A stretch of DNA of 64,000 nucleotides from Clavibacter sp. A6099 (GTDB lineage: Bacteria > Actinomycetota > Actinomycetes > Actinomycetales > Microbacteriaceae), in NCBI RefSeq assembly GCF_021919125.1, contig NZ_CP083439.1, forward strand, positions 2,356,001-2,420,000, written 5' to 3'. How positions within the stretch are numbered: position 1 is the stretch's first letter; each line of letters begins with the position of its first letter. This document shows positions 26,566 through 35,322 of this stretch, one piece after another. A program made the position numbers and the translations under genes. Below the pieces are notes generated by a model, which was given only the letters and a program-made list of their open reading frames with translations, ran no database searches and had not been told where the DNA came from.

Positions 26566-27648
26566 TCAGACCCCGAGCACCCGGTCGGCCTCGGCGCGCG
26601 CCCAGCGCTCGGCCTCGGCCAGCGACTCGCGCGTGAGCGGCCCCGACGCCGGCTCGTGGGCGTCGACGACGCGGCGGATGGTGTCCACGATGTCGAGGAA
26701 CCCCGCGCGCCCCGCGTGGAACGCCTGCACCGCCTGCTCGTTCGCCGCGTTGTAGACGGCCGGGTACGTGGATCCGGCGACGCCGACCTGCTTGGCCAGC
26801 AGCACGGCCGGGAACGCCTCGTCGTCGAGCGGCTCGAAGGTCCACGTCGCCGCGCGGGTCCAGTCGATGGGCACGCCGACGTCGTGCATGCGGTGCGGCC
26901 AGTTCAGCCCGAGCGCGATGGGGAGGCGCATGTCCGGCGGGGACGCCTGGGCGAGCGTCGACCCGTCGATGAACTCGACCATGGAGTGGACCATCGACTG
27001 CGGATGCACGACGACGTCGATGCGCTCGTAGGGCACGTCGAACAGCAGGTGCGCCTCGATGACCTCGAGGCCCTTGTTCACGAGGGTCGACGAGTTCGTG
27101 GTGATGACGAGGCCCATGTCCCAGGTGGGGTGCGCGAGCGCCTCGCGCGGCGTCACGTGCTCCAGCTCGGCGCGCGTGCGCCCGCGGAACGGGCCGCCGG
27201 AGGCCGTGACGACGAGCCGCCTGACCTCCTCGGCCGTGCCGCCGCGGAGCGCCTGCGCGATGGCGGAGTGCTCCGAGTCGACGGGGACGAGCTGGCCAGG
27301 CGCGGCGAGGGAGCGCACCAGCTCGCCGCCGACGATGAGGGACTCCTTGTTGGCGAGGGCGAGGGTCCGGCCCTCCTCCAGCGCGGCGAGCGTGGGGCCG
27401 AGCCCCACGGATCCGGTGATGCCGTTGAGCACGACGTCGGCGTCGACCGAGCGGATGAGCTGCTCCGCCTCGTCCGCGCCGAGGGCCGTGTGCTCGACGC
27501 CCGCGACGCGCGCCTGCTCGGCGAGCGCCTCGCGCTTGCTGCCGGCGCCGAGCCCCACGACCTCGAACAGCTCCGGGTGCCGGGCGATGACCTCGAGGGC
27601 CTGCACACCGATGGAACCCGTGGATCCGAGGATGATGACCCGGCGCAC
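26566..27648 (-). CDS. dxr: 1-deoxy-D-xylulose-5-phosphate reductoisomerase
   Basis: 360 residues. It catalyses the NADPH-dependent first committed step of the non-mevalonate pathway. Motifs run in order: [11 protein letters not shown] (NADPH), [32 protein letters not shown] (metal Asp/Glu), [31 protein letters not shown] and YNAANEQAV. The start is GTG 27648, which opens [10 protein letters not shown] and lies 8 bases after the upstream FKBP stop. It belongs functionally with ispG at 21769. Confidence 0.96.
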   Translation of the reverse strand: MRRVIILGSTGSIGVQALEVIARHPELFEVVGLGAGSKREALAEQARVAGVEHTALGADEAEQLIRSVDADVVLNGITGSVGLGPTLAALEEGRTLALANKESLIVGGELVRSLAAPGQLVPVDSEHSAIAQALRGGTAEEVRRLVVTASGGPFRGRTRAELEHVTPREALAHPTWDMGLVITTNSSTLVNKGLEVIEAHLLFDVPYERIDVVVHPQSMVHSMVEFIDGSTLAQASPPDMRLPIALGLNWPHRMHDVGVPIDWTRAATWTFEPLDDEAFPAVLLAKQVGVAGSTYPAVYNAANEQAVQAFHAGRAGFLDIVDTIRRVVDAHEPASGPLTRESLAEAERWARAEADRVLGV

Positions 27649-27656
27649 GGCTCGCC

Positions 27657-28679
27657 CTACTGGCCCGCGGCGGCGGGCTGGGTGCCGAGGATGTCGACGA
27701 CGAACACGATGGTGTCGGTGCCGCCGATGTCGGCGCCCTGGCCCTTGTCGCCGTAGCCGTCGGCGGGCGGGATGATCGCGATGACCTGCGAGCCGACCTT
27801 CTGGCCGACGAGCGCCTTCGTGAACCCGGGGATGACCTGCGACGTGACGAAGGTCGCGGACTGGCCGCGGTCCCAGCTGGAGTCGAAGACCTTCTTGGTG
27901 TTCCAGTTGATGCCCGTGTACTGCACGGTGACGCTCGCGCCGTCGGCGACCTCGGCGCCGTCGCCGACCTTCAGGTTCGCGATCTTCGTCTCCGTCGGCG
28001 GGGCGGCGTCCGGGATGGTGATGGTGGGCGCGCCGTTGTCCGCGAGCGTGACGGCCGGGAAGCCCTCCGGCGCGGGCTGGTCGACGCCGTCGGCGCGGGT
28101 GGCGGCCTGGCTCAGCACGTCGACCACGATGACGATGGGGTCGTCGGCGCCGAGGCCGAGGGTCGTCGCCTGCTCGGCGGCGAAGCCGTCGGCCGCGGGG
28201 ACGACCGCGACGATGCGCGATCCGACCGTGGTGCACTCGACCGCGCGGACGACGCCGGGGACCAGCGCGCCGTCGTTCATGGTGGCGGGCAGCGGCGAGT
28301 CGGCGTTGTAGGCCAGCTGCGCGATGGCCTCGCCGGTCTTCCCGTTGTAGGCGGCGAGCGCGATGTTCGCGGTGGCTCCTGCCGCGATCTCCGCGCCGTC
28401 GCCCTCCGTGACGATGGTGCGCTCGGTCGTGTCGACCGTGAGCGGACCGTCGACCGTGACGTCGGGTGCCTTGCCGAAGTCGCCGGAGACCTTGACGGAC
28501 TTCGACGCGTCACCCGACGGGGTGTCGATGCAGGACGCCCCCGCGGTGCGTGCGCCGGCCGTCGGGCTCGCGGACGGATCCGCGTTCGGCGTGCCGCTGC
28601 CGGAGCAGGCGGACAGCGCCAGGACGGCGGCCGCGGCCAGGGTGAGGGGGATGCGTCGCTTCACGTGAGTCGCTTTCAT
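27657..28679 (-). CDS. FKBP-type peptidyl-prolyl isomerase lipoprotein, two FKBP-like modules
   Basis: 340 residues. A lipobox (LSAC, Cys25) follows a short signal peptide. Residues 60-190 form a worn FKBP-like module ([28 protein letters not shown]). Residues 230-330 form a normal FKBP module: [58 protein letters not shown]. It should assist folding of exported proteins on the outer face of the membrane. The first module lacks the aromatic V-x-Y-T-G and V-F-D-S-S residues, so it is probably inactive or structural. ATG 28679 is used, but GTG 28664 also fits; neither has a strong ribosome site. Confidence 0.87.
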   Translation of the reverse strand: MKATHVKRRIPLTLAAAAVLALSACSGSGTPNADPSASPTAGARTAGASCIDTPSGDASKSVKVSGDFGKAPDVTVDGPLTVDTTERTIVTEGDGAEIAAGATANIALAAYNGKTGEAIAQLAYNADSPLPATMNDGALVPGVVRAVECTTVGSRIVAVVPAADGFAAEQATTLGLGADDPIVIVVDVLSQAATRADGVDQPAPEGFPAVTLADNGAPTITIPDAAPPTETKIANLKVGDGAEVADGASVTVQYTGINWNTKKVFDSSWDRGQSATFVTSQVIPGFTKALVGQKVGSQVIAIIPPADGYGDKGQGADIGGTDTIVFVVDILGTQPAAAGQ

Positions 28680-28774
28680 CGGCGCGGCGGACGCACCAGG
28701 TATGTGGGAGGGACTCGCACAGTCTGCCCGAACCGGCCGGGGACCGCCTGACAGGGCGCGAGCCGAGCCCGGGG

Positions 28775-29278
28775 TCAGGCGCTCGCGGCAGCCGCGGGGT
28801 CCGCGGGGGCCGCGAGCACCGTGCGCGGCTCGTGGTGCACGGGGAAGTTGACGGAGCTCGCGATGAAGCAGCGCTCCGAGGCGCCCCGGTGCAGCGACGT
28901 CGCGAGGTCCACGTGCGCGGGATCCCGCACGGTGACGACGGGTCGCAGCGTGACCTCGACGAAGTGCCCGCCCCCGTCGTCCGTCTGCCGCATCGTGCCG
29001 GTGGGCTCGTCGCTGTAGCCCACGACCACGACGCCCGCCATGGCGGCGGCGTGCAGGTAGCTGAGCAGGTGGCACTGCGCGAGCGCGGAGATGAGGGTCT
29101 CCTCCGGGTTCCAGCGGTCGACGTCGCCGCGGAACGGGCGGTCGGCGGATCCCAGGAGGTCGGGCTTGCCGGCCGCGCGGACGACGTGGTCGCGGCCGTA
29201 GGAGCGGTAGTCGGACGTGCCGGATCCGCGGTCGCCCGTCCACTCGAGGGACAGGGCGTACCGGTGCTCGATCTGCAT
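28775..29278 (-). CDS. OsmC-family peroxiredoxin-like protein
   Basis: 167 residues. The OsmC/Ohr fold has its two redox cysteines in place: Cys69 in SALAQCHLLSYLHA and Cys137 in ASERCFIASSVNFPV, with WNPEETLISA before the first. Family members detoxify organic hydroperoxides, or in some branches have unknown substrates. It diverges from gabT, and both genes have -10 boxes close to the start codon. Confidence 0.88.
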   Translation of the reverse strand: MQIEHRYALSLEWTGDRGSGTSDYRSYGRDHVVRAAGKPDLLGSADRPFRGDVDRWNPEETLISALAQCHLLSYLHAAAMAGVVVVGYSDEPTGTMRQTDDGGGHFVEVTLRPVVTVRDPAHVDLATSLHRGASERCFIASSVNFPVHHEPRTVLAAPADPAAAASA

Positions 29279-29284
29279 GGGATC

Positions 29285-29290
29285 ACGCTA
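29285..29290 (-). promoter_or_regulatory. -10 box TAGCGT, leaderless start of osmC-like gene
   Basis: Minus-strand TAGCGT ends 6 bases before the ATG at 29278. Confidence 0.5.
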
Positions 29291-29334
29291 GCGAACGGCG
29301 CCGCGGCCCTTCCGGATCCCGCTGCCCGCGCGGG

Positions 29335-29340
29335 TAAACT
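29335..29340 (+). promoter_or_regulatory. -10 box TAAACT before gabT
   Basis: TAAACT ends 9 bases before ATG 29350. No ribosome site lies between, so the leader would be 0-3 bases. Confidence 0.5.
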
Positions 29341-29349
29341 CGCCGGATC

Positions 29350-30765
29350 ATGACAGACACCCTGGACTCCGCCCGCGTCGGCATCCCTGCCGGCTCCGCC
29401 TCCGACTCCCCCGCCGCGTCCGCCCGCGACGCGCGCCCGCAGGTGCCGCAGGAGCGACGCATCGTGACGGAGATCCCCGGCCCGCTCTCGCGTGAGCTGC
29501 ACGAGCGCCGGAAGCGCGTGGTGCCGCCCGGCGTCTCCTCCCTGCTCCCCGTCTACATCTCCCGCGCGCACGGCGCGATCGTGGAGGACGTGGACGGCAA
29601 CCGCTTCATCGACCTCGGCGCCGGCATCGGCGTGACCACGGTCGGCCACACGCGCCAGGAGGTCGTGGACGCGGCGACCGCCCAGCTCGGCGACGTGATC
29701 CACACCCTCTTCACCGTGACGCCGTACGAGGAGTACGTGCGCGTGGCGGAGCTGCTCGCGGAGCACACTCCCGGCACCCACGAGAAGCGCACGGTGCTCG
29801 TGAACTCGGGCGCCGAGGCCGTGGAGAACGGCGTGAAGATCGCGCGCAAGCACACGGGCCGGCGCGCGGTGGCGGTGCTCGACCACGGCTACCACGGCCG
29901 CACCAACCTCACGATGGCGATGAACTACAAGGCGTCGCCCTACGGCACCGGCTTCGGGCCCTTCGCCGGCGACGTCTACCACGCGCCGAGCTCGTACCCC
30001 TATCACGACGGCCTCTCGGGCGCCGAGGCCGCGGCCCGCACCATCTCGTACCTCGAGAAGCGCATCGGAGCGACCGACCTCGCCTGCGTCGTGGCCGAGC
30101 CCATCCAGGGCGAGGGCGGCTTCATGGTGCCGGCCGACGGCTTCCTGCCCGCGCTCCAGGAGTGGTGCACGGCGAACGGCGTGGTCTTCATCGCGGACGA
30201 GATCCAGTCGGGCCTCGCGCGCACCGGCCGCTTCTTCGCGAGCGAGCACCTCGGCCTCGTGCCCGACCTCGTGCTCACGGCCAAGGGCATCGCGGGCGGC
30301 CTGCCGCTCGCGGGCGTGACCGGCCGCGCCGAGATCATGGACTCCGCGCTCCCCGGCGGGCTCGGCGGCACGTTCGGCGGCAATCCCGTCGCCGCGGCCG
30401 CCGCGGTGGCCGTGTTCGAGGCCATCGAGACGCACGGGCTGCTCGACGAGGCCACGCGCATCGGCGACCACCTGCACCACGCGCTCGCGGACCTGCAGGA
30501 GGAGCACGACATCATCGGCGACGTGCGCGGCATCGGCGCGATGGTCGCCATCGAGCTCGTGCAGCCGGGCACCGGATCCACCACGAAGGAGCCGAACGCG
30601 GACGCGGTCGCCGCCATCGCGGCGTACTGCCACGCGCACGGCGTGATCATCCTCACCGCCGGCACGTACGGCAACGTCCTCCGGTTCCTGCCGAGCCTCG
30701 CGATTTCCGAGGAGCTGCTCGACGACGCGCTCGGCGTGATCGCCGACGCGTTCCGGGCGCTCTGA
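29350..30765 (+). CDS. gabT: 4-aminobutyrate (or related omega-amino acid) aminotransferase
   Basis: 471 residues, a class III PLP aminotransferase. VLVNSGAEAVENGVKIARKHTGR, AVLDHGYHGRTNLTMAMN, VAEPIQGEGGFMVP and FIADEIQSGLARTG, then the PLP lysine in LTAKGIAGGLPLAGV, are all present. It transfers the amino group of GABA to 2-oxoglutarate, giving succinate semialdehyde. The N-terminal 45 residues are a Ser/Ala-rich extension. No succinate semialdehyde dehydrogenase gene is beside it, so the exact substrate is open. Its TGA shares one base with the ATG of the asparaginase gene, so the two are cotranslated. Confidence 0.9.
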   Translation: MTDTLDSARVGIPAGSASDSPAASARDARPQVPQERRIVTEIPGPLSRELHERRKRVVPPGVSSLLPVYISRAHGAIVEDVDGNRFIDLGAGIGVTTVGHTRQEVVDAATAQLGDVIHTLFTVTPYEEYVRVAELLAEHTPGTHEKRTVLVNSGAEAVENGVKIARKHTGRRAVAVLDHGYHGRTNLTMAMNYKASPYGTGFGPFAGDVYHAPSSYPYHDGLSGAEAAARTISYLEKRIGATDLACVVAEPIQGEGGFMVPADGFLPALQEWCTANGVVFIADEIQSGLARTGRFFASEHLGLVPDLVLTAKGIAGGLPLAGVTGRAEIMDSALPGGLGGTFGGNPVAAAAAVAVFEAIETHGLLDEATRIGDHLHHALADLQEEHDIIGDVRGIGAMVAIELVQPGTGSTTKEPNADAVAAIAAYCHAHGVIILTAGTYGNVLRFLPSLAISEELLDDALGVIADAFRAL

Positions 30766-31775
30766 TGGCGGCGGCCGTCCAGACGATCCCCGTCCAGGGC
30801 GCCGTGGAGCTCGCGGTGCTCGAGCGGAGCGGCTTCGTGGAGTCGCGTCACATCGGCGCGGCCGTCGTGCTGTCGCCCGAGGGCGAGGTGCTGCGAGAGG
30901 TCGGCGACGCGACGACGCCCGTGTTCCCGCGCTCCAGCATGAAGCCGTTCCAGGCCCTCGCCGTGCTGGCGAGCGGGGCGGAGCTCACCGAGGAGGAGCA
31001 CGTGCTCGCCACGGCCAGCCACGCCGCGACCGCGCGTCACGTGGAGGTCGTGCGGGGGATCCTCGCCAAGGCCGGGCTCGACGAGTCCGCGCTGCGCTGC
31101 CCCGCCGACTGGCCGCTCGACCGGGCCGCGCGCGACGAGCTCGTGCGCGCCGGGATCCCCGCCTCCCCCGTCCACATGAACTGCTCCGGCAAGCACGCCG
31201 CGATGCTGCTCGCCTGCGTGACGAACGGGTGGTCGACCGAGGACTACCTGCACCCGGACCACCCCCTGCAGGTGCGGATCCGCGACGTGGTCGAGCGCTT
31301 CACGGGAGAGCGGATCGCCACGACGGGCGTCGACGGGTGCGGCGCACCCGTGCACGCGATGTCGCTGACGGCGCTCGCGCGCGGGATCCACCGCATTGCG
31401 ACATCCGCGCCCGGCTCGCCGTTCGCGCTGTACCGGCACGCGGCAGCGCTGACCGCTGCGGTGCGCGCCCACGGCTGGGCGATCGACGGCCCTGGCCGCG
31501 CGAACACCGTCGTGATCGAGCGGCTGGGCCTCTTCGCCAAGGGCGGGGCCGAGGGGATCATGATCATGACGGCCCCCGACGGCACGACGGTGGCCTCGAA
31601 GACGCTCGACGGCAGCCTCCGGGCGTCCACCATCGTGGCGCTCGAGCTCCTGGCCGAGGCGGGCGCGATCACGCGGGACGACGTGGAGCGCGTGCGCCCC
31701 GAGCTCGACCTCCAGGTGCTCGGCGGCGGGGTGCCGGTGGGCGAGATCCGGGTGTCGCCGACGCTCATCGGCTGA
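30765..31775 (+). CDS. L-asparaginase II-family protein
   Basis: 336 residues of the bacterial asparaginase-II family, distinct from the E. coli AnsA/AnsB fold. Family-typical segments are FPRSSMKPFQALAVL near residue 50, ATASHAATARHVEVV, HMNCSGKHAAML, GVDGCGAPVHAMSL, GPGRANTVVIE and KTLDGSLRAST. It should hydrolyse asparagine to aspartate and ammonia. The ATG overlaps the gabT stop (TGATG). The coupling suggests a joint role in amino-nitrogen use. The 3' end overlaps the convergent FtsK-type gene by 11 bases. Confidence 0.86.
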   Translation: MAAAVQTIPVQGAVELAVLERSGFVESRHIGAAVVLSPEGEVLREVGDATTPVFPRSSMKPFQALAVLASGAELTEEEHVLATASHAATARHVEVVRGILAKAGLDESALRCPADWPLDRAARDELVRAGIPASPVHMNCSGKHAAMLLACVTNGWSTEDYLHPDHPLQVRIRDVVERFTGERIATTGVDGCGAPVHAMSLTALARGIHRIATSAPGSPFALYRHAAALTAAVRAHGWAIDGPGRANTVVIERLGLFAKGGAEGIMIMTAPDGTTVASKTLDGSLRASTIVALELLAEAGAITRDDVERVRPELDLQVLGGGVPVGEIRVSPTLIG

Positions 31776-34700
31776 TCCCGGCGGGCTGCGCGCGTCGCGG
31801 CGGGGCGGCGGGGCGCGCTGCGGGCAGCGCAGCTTCCGCGGGCAGCACGGGCACCGCGGGCGCCGCCCCCTGCGCCGGCGCGTCGGGCTGCCCCGCCGTC
31901 GCCGGCGGCCACGAGCAGCGGCGCACGTCGCCGTCGGGGGCGACGAGCCAGGCGCGCCCGGCGATCGGGGCGAGCGGCGGCGGCACCGCGCGGACGCGGA
32001 GCAGCGTGCGGGCGTCCCGCGGGGTGCAACCCTCCAGCACGACGTCGCCGGCGCGGCGGATGTCCGCGAGGAGCGGACCGCGCATCAGCCAGGCGTCGGG
32101 ATCCCCCACCACGACCCGGGGACACGCCGCGCGGCCTCCGCCTCCGTGAACGCCGCGGCCGACGGCGGCCCGCCCCGAGATCCCGCTCCCCTCCGCTGCC
32201 GCACCGGGGAACGGCTGGTCCGCGGACCAGCCCGGCGGGATCCGGGCGGCCTCGATCGCGTCGACGCCCCGCTCGCGGAGTCGCGCGACCGCGGCGACGG
32301 GCGACGGCGTGACGAGCGCGTGGACGGCGTCACCCGAGAGGACCACGATGGGCGCGGGGTCCGCCTGCCCCGGCGCACGGGAGCCCTCCGCGTGCCGGGT
32401 GGACGCGCTCTCGACCTCGGGCGGCGTGGCCACCTGGATCCGCTCGCCGCGCCACTCCCCCGCTCCGGGCATCGCGCGGGCATCGAAGAGGCCGCTCTCG
32501 CCGCCCGCCAGGACGTGCTCCTGCCTGCTGGGGAGCGGGAGTAGCACGGGCGGTCCCGAGGCGGTCGCGACGCACTGGAGCGGCCCGCCCGCCCGCCGGC
32601 CGGCGACGGCGAGCGCCACCCCGGCGTGCGGCCCCTCGCGGACGATGGCGCCCAGCCCCTCGAGCAGGGCGGCCTGGTGCTCGGGTCCCAGGCGGGAGAC
32701 GGCGACGTCGAGGTCGTCGGCCAGCACGACGAGCGGATCCCACGGGCCGTGCGGGTCGCGGATGCGGGCGACGACGCCGGCGACCGCGTCCCAGCAGCCC
32801 TCCGCGTCCGCGGGCATGTGGATCACCTCGACGCCGGCCACGGCGGCGGACGCGGCGATGGTGCGCAGGCACGTGCTGCGGCCGGATCCCGGGCCGCCGA
32901 CGACGAGCAGGTGGCCGTCCGTCGCCGGGCACCACACGGCGGTCGCCCGCCGCTGCTCCGCGGGCAGGTCGACGAGGGCGAACGGGATGGCGGACGCGCC
33001 GGGTGCGGGGATCGCGGATCCGCGCCGGGAAAGGGGCGGCACCGCGTCGAGGTCGGCGAACGGGATGGACGCGGGCAGCGGATCCAGCCACGGCCGCCGC
33101 ACGAGGACCGGCGTCGCGCGCACGGCGGCGACGCGGGCGAGGTCGTCAGCCGTCGTGACGGCCACCTGGAACGGTCGCGTGGGCGCGCCGTGCGCCCCCA
33201 CGAGGCACCGGCCCGCGGGCGCGTCGGCGAGGCGCGCCGCCTCGCCGGTGCCGAGGAGCGCCCGGCTGTCGGCCTCGTTGTTGACGCGGAGCGAGAGGCG
33301 GAGGTCGCAGTTGGCGAGCACCGCGTCGCGCACGACGCCGGCCGGGCGCTGGGTGCAGAGCACGAGGTGCATGCCGAGCGAGCGGCCCCGGGCGGCGATG
33401 TCGGCGACGACCTCGTGCAGCCCGTACTGGTCGGCGAGGAGGGCGGCCAGCTCGTCGACGACGATGACGAGGCGCGGCAGCACGCCCGCCGCGGCGGGGT
33501 CGTCGACGTCGCGGGCGCCGGCCTCGCGGAGGACGCGCTCACGATGGCGGATCTCCGCGCGGAGGCTCTCGAGCGCGCGGCGCGCGCCCTGGCCGTCGAG
33601 GTCGGTGACCAGGCCGACGGCGTGCGGCAGGACGAGCAGCGGGTCGAACGCCGCGCCGCCCTTGAAGTCGACGAGCAGCACGGTGACCTCGTCGGGCGGG
33701 TGCGCCGCCGCGAGCGCCGCCATCCACGTGACGAGGAGCTCGCTCTTGCCGCTGCCCGTGGTGCCGGCGACGACCGCGTGCGGGCCGTCGGCGACGAGGT
33801 CGACCGACACGGGACCGTCGTGCCCGACGCCGATGACCGCCGCGAGCGTGCGCGGACGGCGGGGGTGCGGCAGGCGGTCCCGCTCCGTGACGGATCCGTC
33901 GCCCGCCGCGACCCCGTGAGCCGACGGGGCCGGGTCGCCCGCGGCCGGCTCGTCGACGTCCGGCGGCTCCGCGAAGTGCAGATCCGCGAACGGCACGCGC
34001 GACGGGAGGGGCGCCCGCGCCGCCGCGAGCCCGCGCCGCCGCGCGAGGTCGGCCAGCTCGTCCGCGAGGCGCTCCACCTCCGTGAGGGACACGAGGTCGG
34101 GATGCACCAGGCCGGTGCGGGTGAGGCGCGGAGCCGGGATGCCGTCGCCGTCGGGTGAGAGGACGGGCGCCGCGGGATCCGCGGAGGCGCCGGGGCCGAG
34201 GGCGGCCGGGGCGTCGGGCGCCGGGTCGGCCGCGAGGATCCGCGCCGTGCCGGGGCTCCGGACGTCGAGCACCGTGCGGCACGCGGCCGGGAGCGACTCG
34301 ACCCGCGGCGCCGCAGCGAGCACGACCTCCCGACCGCCGAGCGCGAGCCGGATCGCCCAGGCGCCCGGCTCGCCCGTCGCGGTGACCTCCGCGGCCGATC
34401 GGTCGGCGCCGGCCCGCTCCTCGCGGAGCCCGTCGGTCGCATGCGGGAGCCGCTCGAGCCAGTCCCACTCGGGCCCGGCCGGGCGGGACGCGATGCGCAG
34501 GTCGTCGGGCGGGAGGGCGTGCACGAGCTGGACGACGACGCCCCGGAGCACGGGCGCGACCAGGGCGGAGGCGCCCCGCACCCCGAGGCCGCCGGTGACG
34601 GAGACGAGGACGGGCCCGTCGGGGACCCAGCGGACGAGATCCGCCCACCGCGCGGGGTCGTGCGGGGAGGTGACGGAAGCCGAGCGCGCGCCGGCGGAGA

Positions 34701-35232
34701 CGCGACGGGCACTCCGCCGCAGGATGCGCAGGAGCGGACGGCGCAGCAGCGTGCCGCGCCCGTCGCGGGCGTCGGAGTCCGGCACCCGCGCGTCCGGGTC
34801 GCCCCGCCAGACCATGCCGCTCGGCACCTCGCCCGTGCCGAGCGCCATCGGGAGCGGGCCGGCACCGCCCGGATCCGCCCGCCAGAGGAGCGCGGGGTTG
34901 GCGCTGCCGTCGAGGATCTCGCGCGCGGACGGCGCCCGCGACCGGAGGGCGACGCGGACGGCAGCGATCCTCGCCCGCACCTCGGCGTGCAGGTGCGCGA
35001 CCGCGGCGCGGGACTCGCGCTCCGCGCGGCGGGCGGAGCGCCGGCCGGAGATGCGCTGGTCCGCGACGCCCGCGACCGCGACCACGGGCCCGAGCGCCGC
35101 GAACAGCAGCGCGTACGGCGAGCGCGTGACGGCCCAGACGGCGACGCTGACGACGAGGGGCGCCGCGACTCCGAGCACGGGGAACGGGGGCGGCGGCGCG
35201 GGAACGGGTGACGGGGGCGGGGAGATGTCCAC
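31765..35232 (-). CDS. EssC/EccC-like FtsK/SpoIIIE ATPase
   Basis: 1155 residues from GTG 35232 (GTG 35265 is also possible; neither has a clear ribosome site). Two membrane helices near the N-terminus (VLGVAAPLVVSVAVWAV and LLFAALGPVVAVAGVA) precede a basic stretch and a long middle part. The first ATPase domain has Walker A GTTGSGKSE near residue 490 and Walker B LVIVVDELAALL near 590, followed by the FtsK-like CTQRP motif. A second nucleotide site, GGPGSGRST near 780 with VVLADDLD, follows, then a degenerate C-terminal part. Two N-terminal helices plus tandem ATPase domains is the architecture of type VII secretion motors rather than chromosome-pumping FtsK. No WXG100 substrate or EccB/D/E gene is in the window. 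It closes the PFNA-like locus. Confidence 0.85.
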   Translation of the reverse strand: MDISPPPSPVPAPPPPFPVLGVAAPLVVSVAVWAVTRSPYALLFAALGPVVAVAGVADQRISGRRSARRAERESRAAVAHLHAEVRARIAAVRVALRSRAPSAREILDGSANPALLWRADPGGAGPLPMALGTGEVPSGMVWRGDPDARVPDSDARDGRGTLLRRPLLRILRRSARRVSAGARSASVTSPHDPARWADLVRWVPDGPVLVSVTGGLGVRGASALVAPVLRGVVVQLVHALPPDDLRIASRPAGPEWDWLERLPHATDGLREERAGADRSAAEVTATGEPGAWAIRLALGGREVVLAAAPRVESLPAACRTVLDVRSPGTARILAADPAPDAPAALGPGASADPAAPVLSPDGDGIPAPRLTRTGLVHPDLVSLTEVERLADELADLARRRGLAAARAPLPSRVPFADLHFAEPPDVDEPAAGDPAPSAHGVAAGDGSVTERDRLPHPRRPRTLAAVIGVGHDGPVSVDLVADGPHAVVAGTTGSGKSELLVTWMAALAAAHPPDEVTVLLVDFKGGAAFDPLLVLPHAVGLVTDLDGQGARRALESLRAEIRHRERVLREAGARDVDDPAAAGVLPRLVIVVDELAALLADQYGLHEVVADIAARGRSLGMHLVLCTQRPAGVVRDAVLANCDLRLSLRVNNEADSRALLGTGEAARLADAPAGRCLVGAHGAPTRPFQVAVTTADDLARVAAVRATPVLVRRPWLDPLPASIPFADLDAVPPLSRRGSAIPAPGASAIPFALVDLPAEQRRATAVWCPATDGHLLVVGGPGSGRSTCLRTIAASAAVAGVEVIHMPADAEGCWDAVAGVVARIRDPHGPWDPLVVLADDLDVAVSRLGPEHQAALLEGLGAIVREGPHAGVALAVAGRRAGGPLQCVATASGPPVLLPLPSRQEHVLAGGESGLFDARAMPGAGEWRGERIQVATPPEVESASTRHAEGSRAPGQADPAPIVVLSGDAVHALVTPSPVAAVARLRERGVDAIEAARIPPGWSADQPFPGAAAEGSGISGRAAVGRGVHGGGGRAACPRVVVGDPDAWLMRGPLLADIRRAGDVVLEGCTPRDARTLLRVRAVPPPLAPIAGRAWLVAPDGDVRRCSWPPATAGQPDAPAQGAAPAVPVLPAEAALPAARPAAPPRRAQPAGISR

Positions 35233-35322
35233 CGGGCGAGGACACCACGGACGTCGTGCCCCCACGGGGCAGCGCCCGCACCTCGTGGACGCCGCGCGCG
35301 ACGGGATCCTGGGGAGGAGCCG

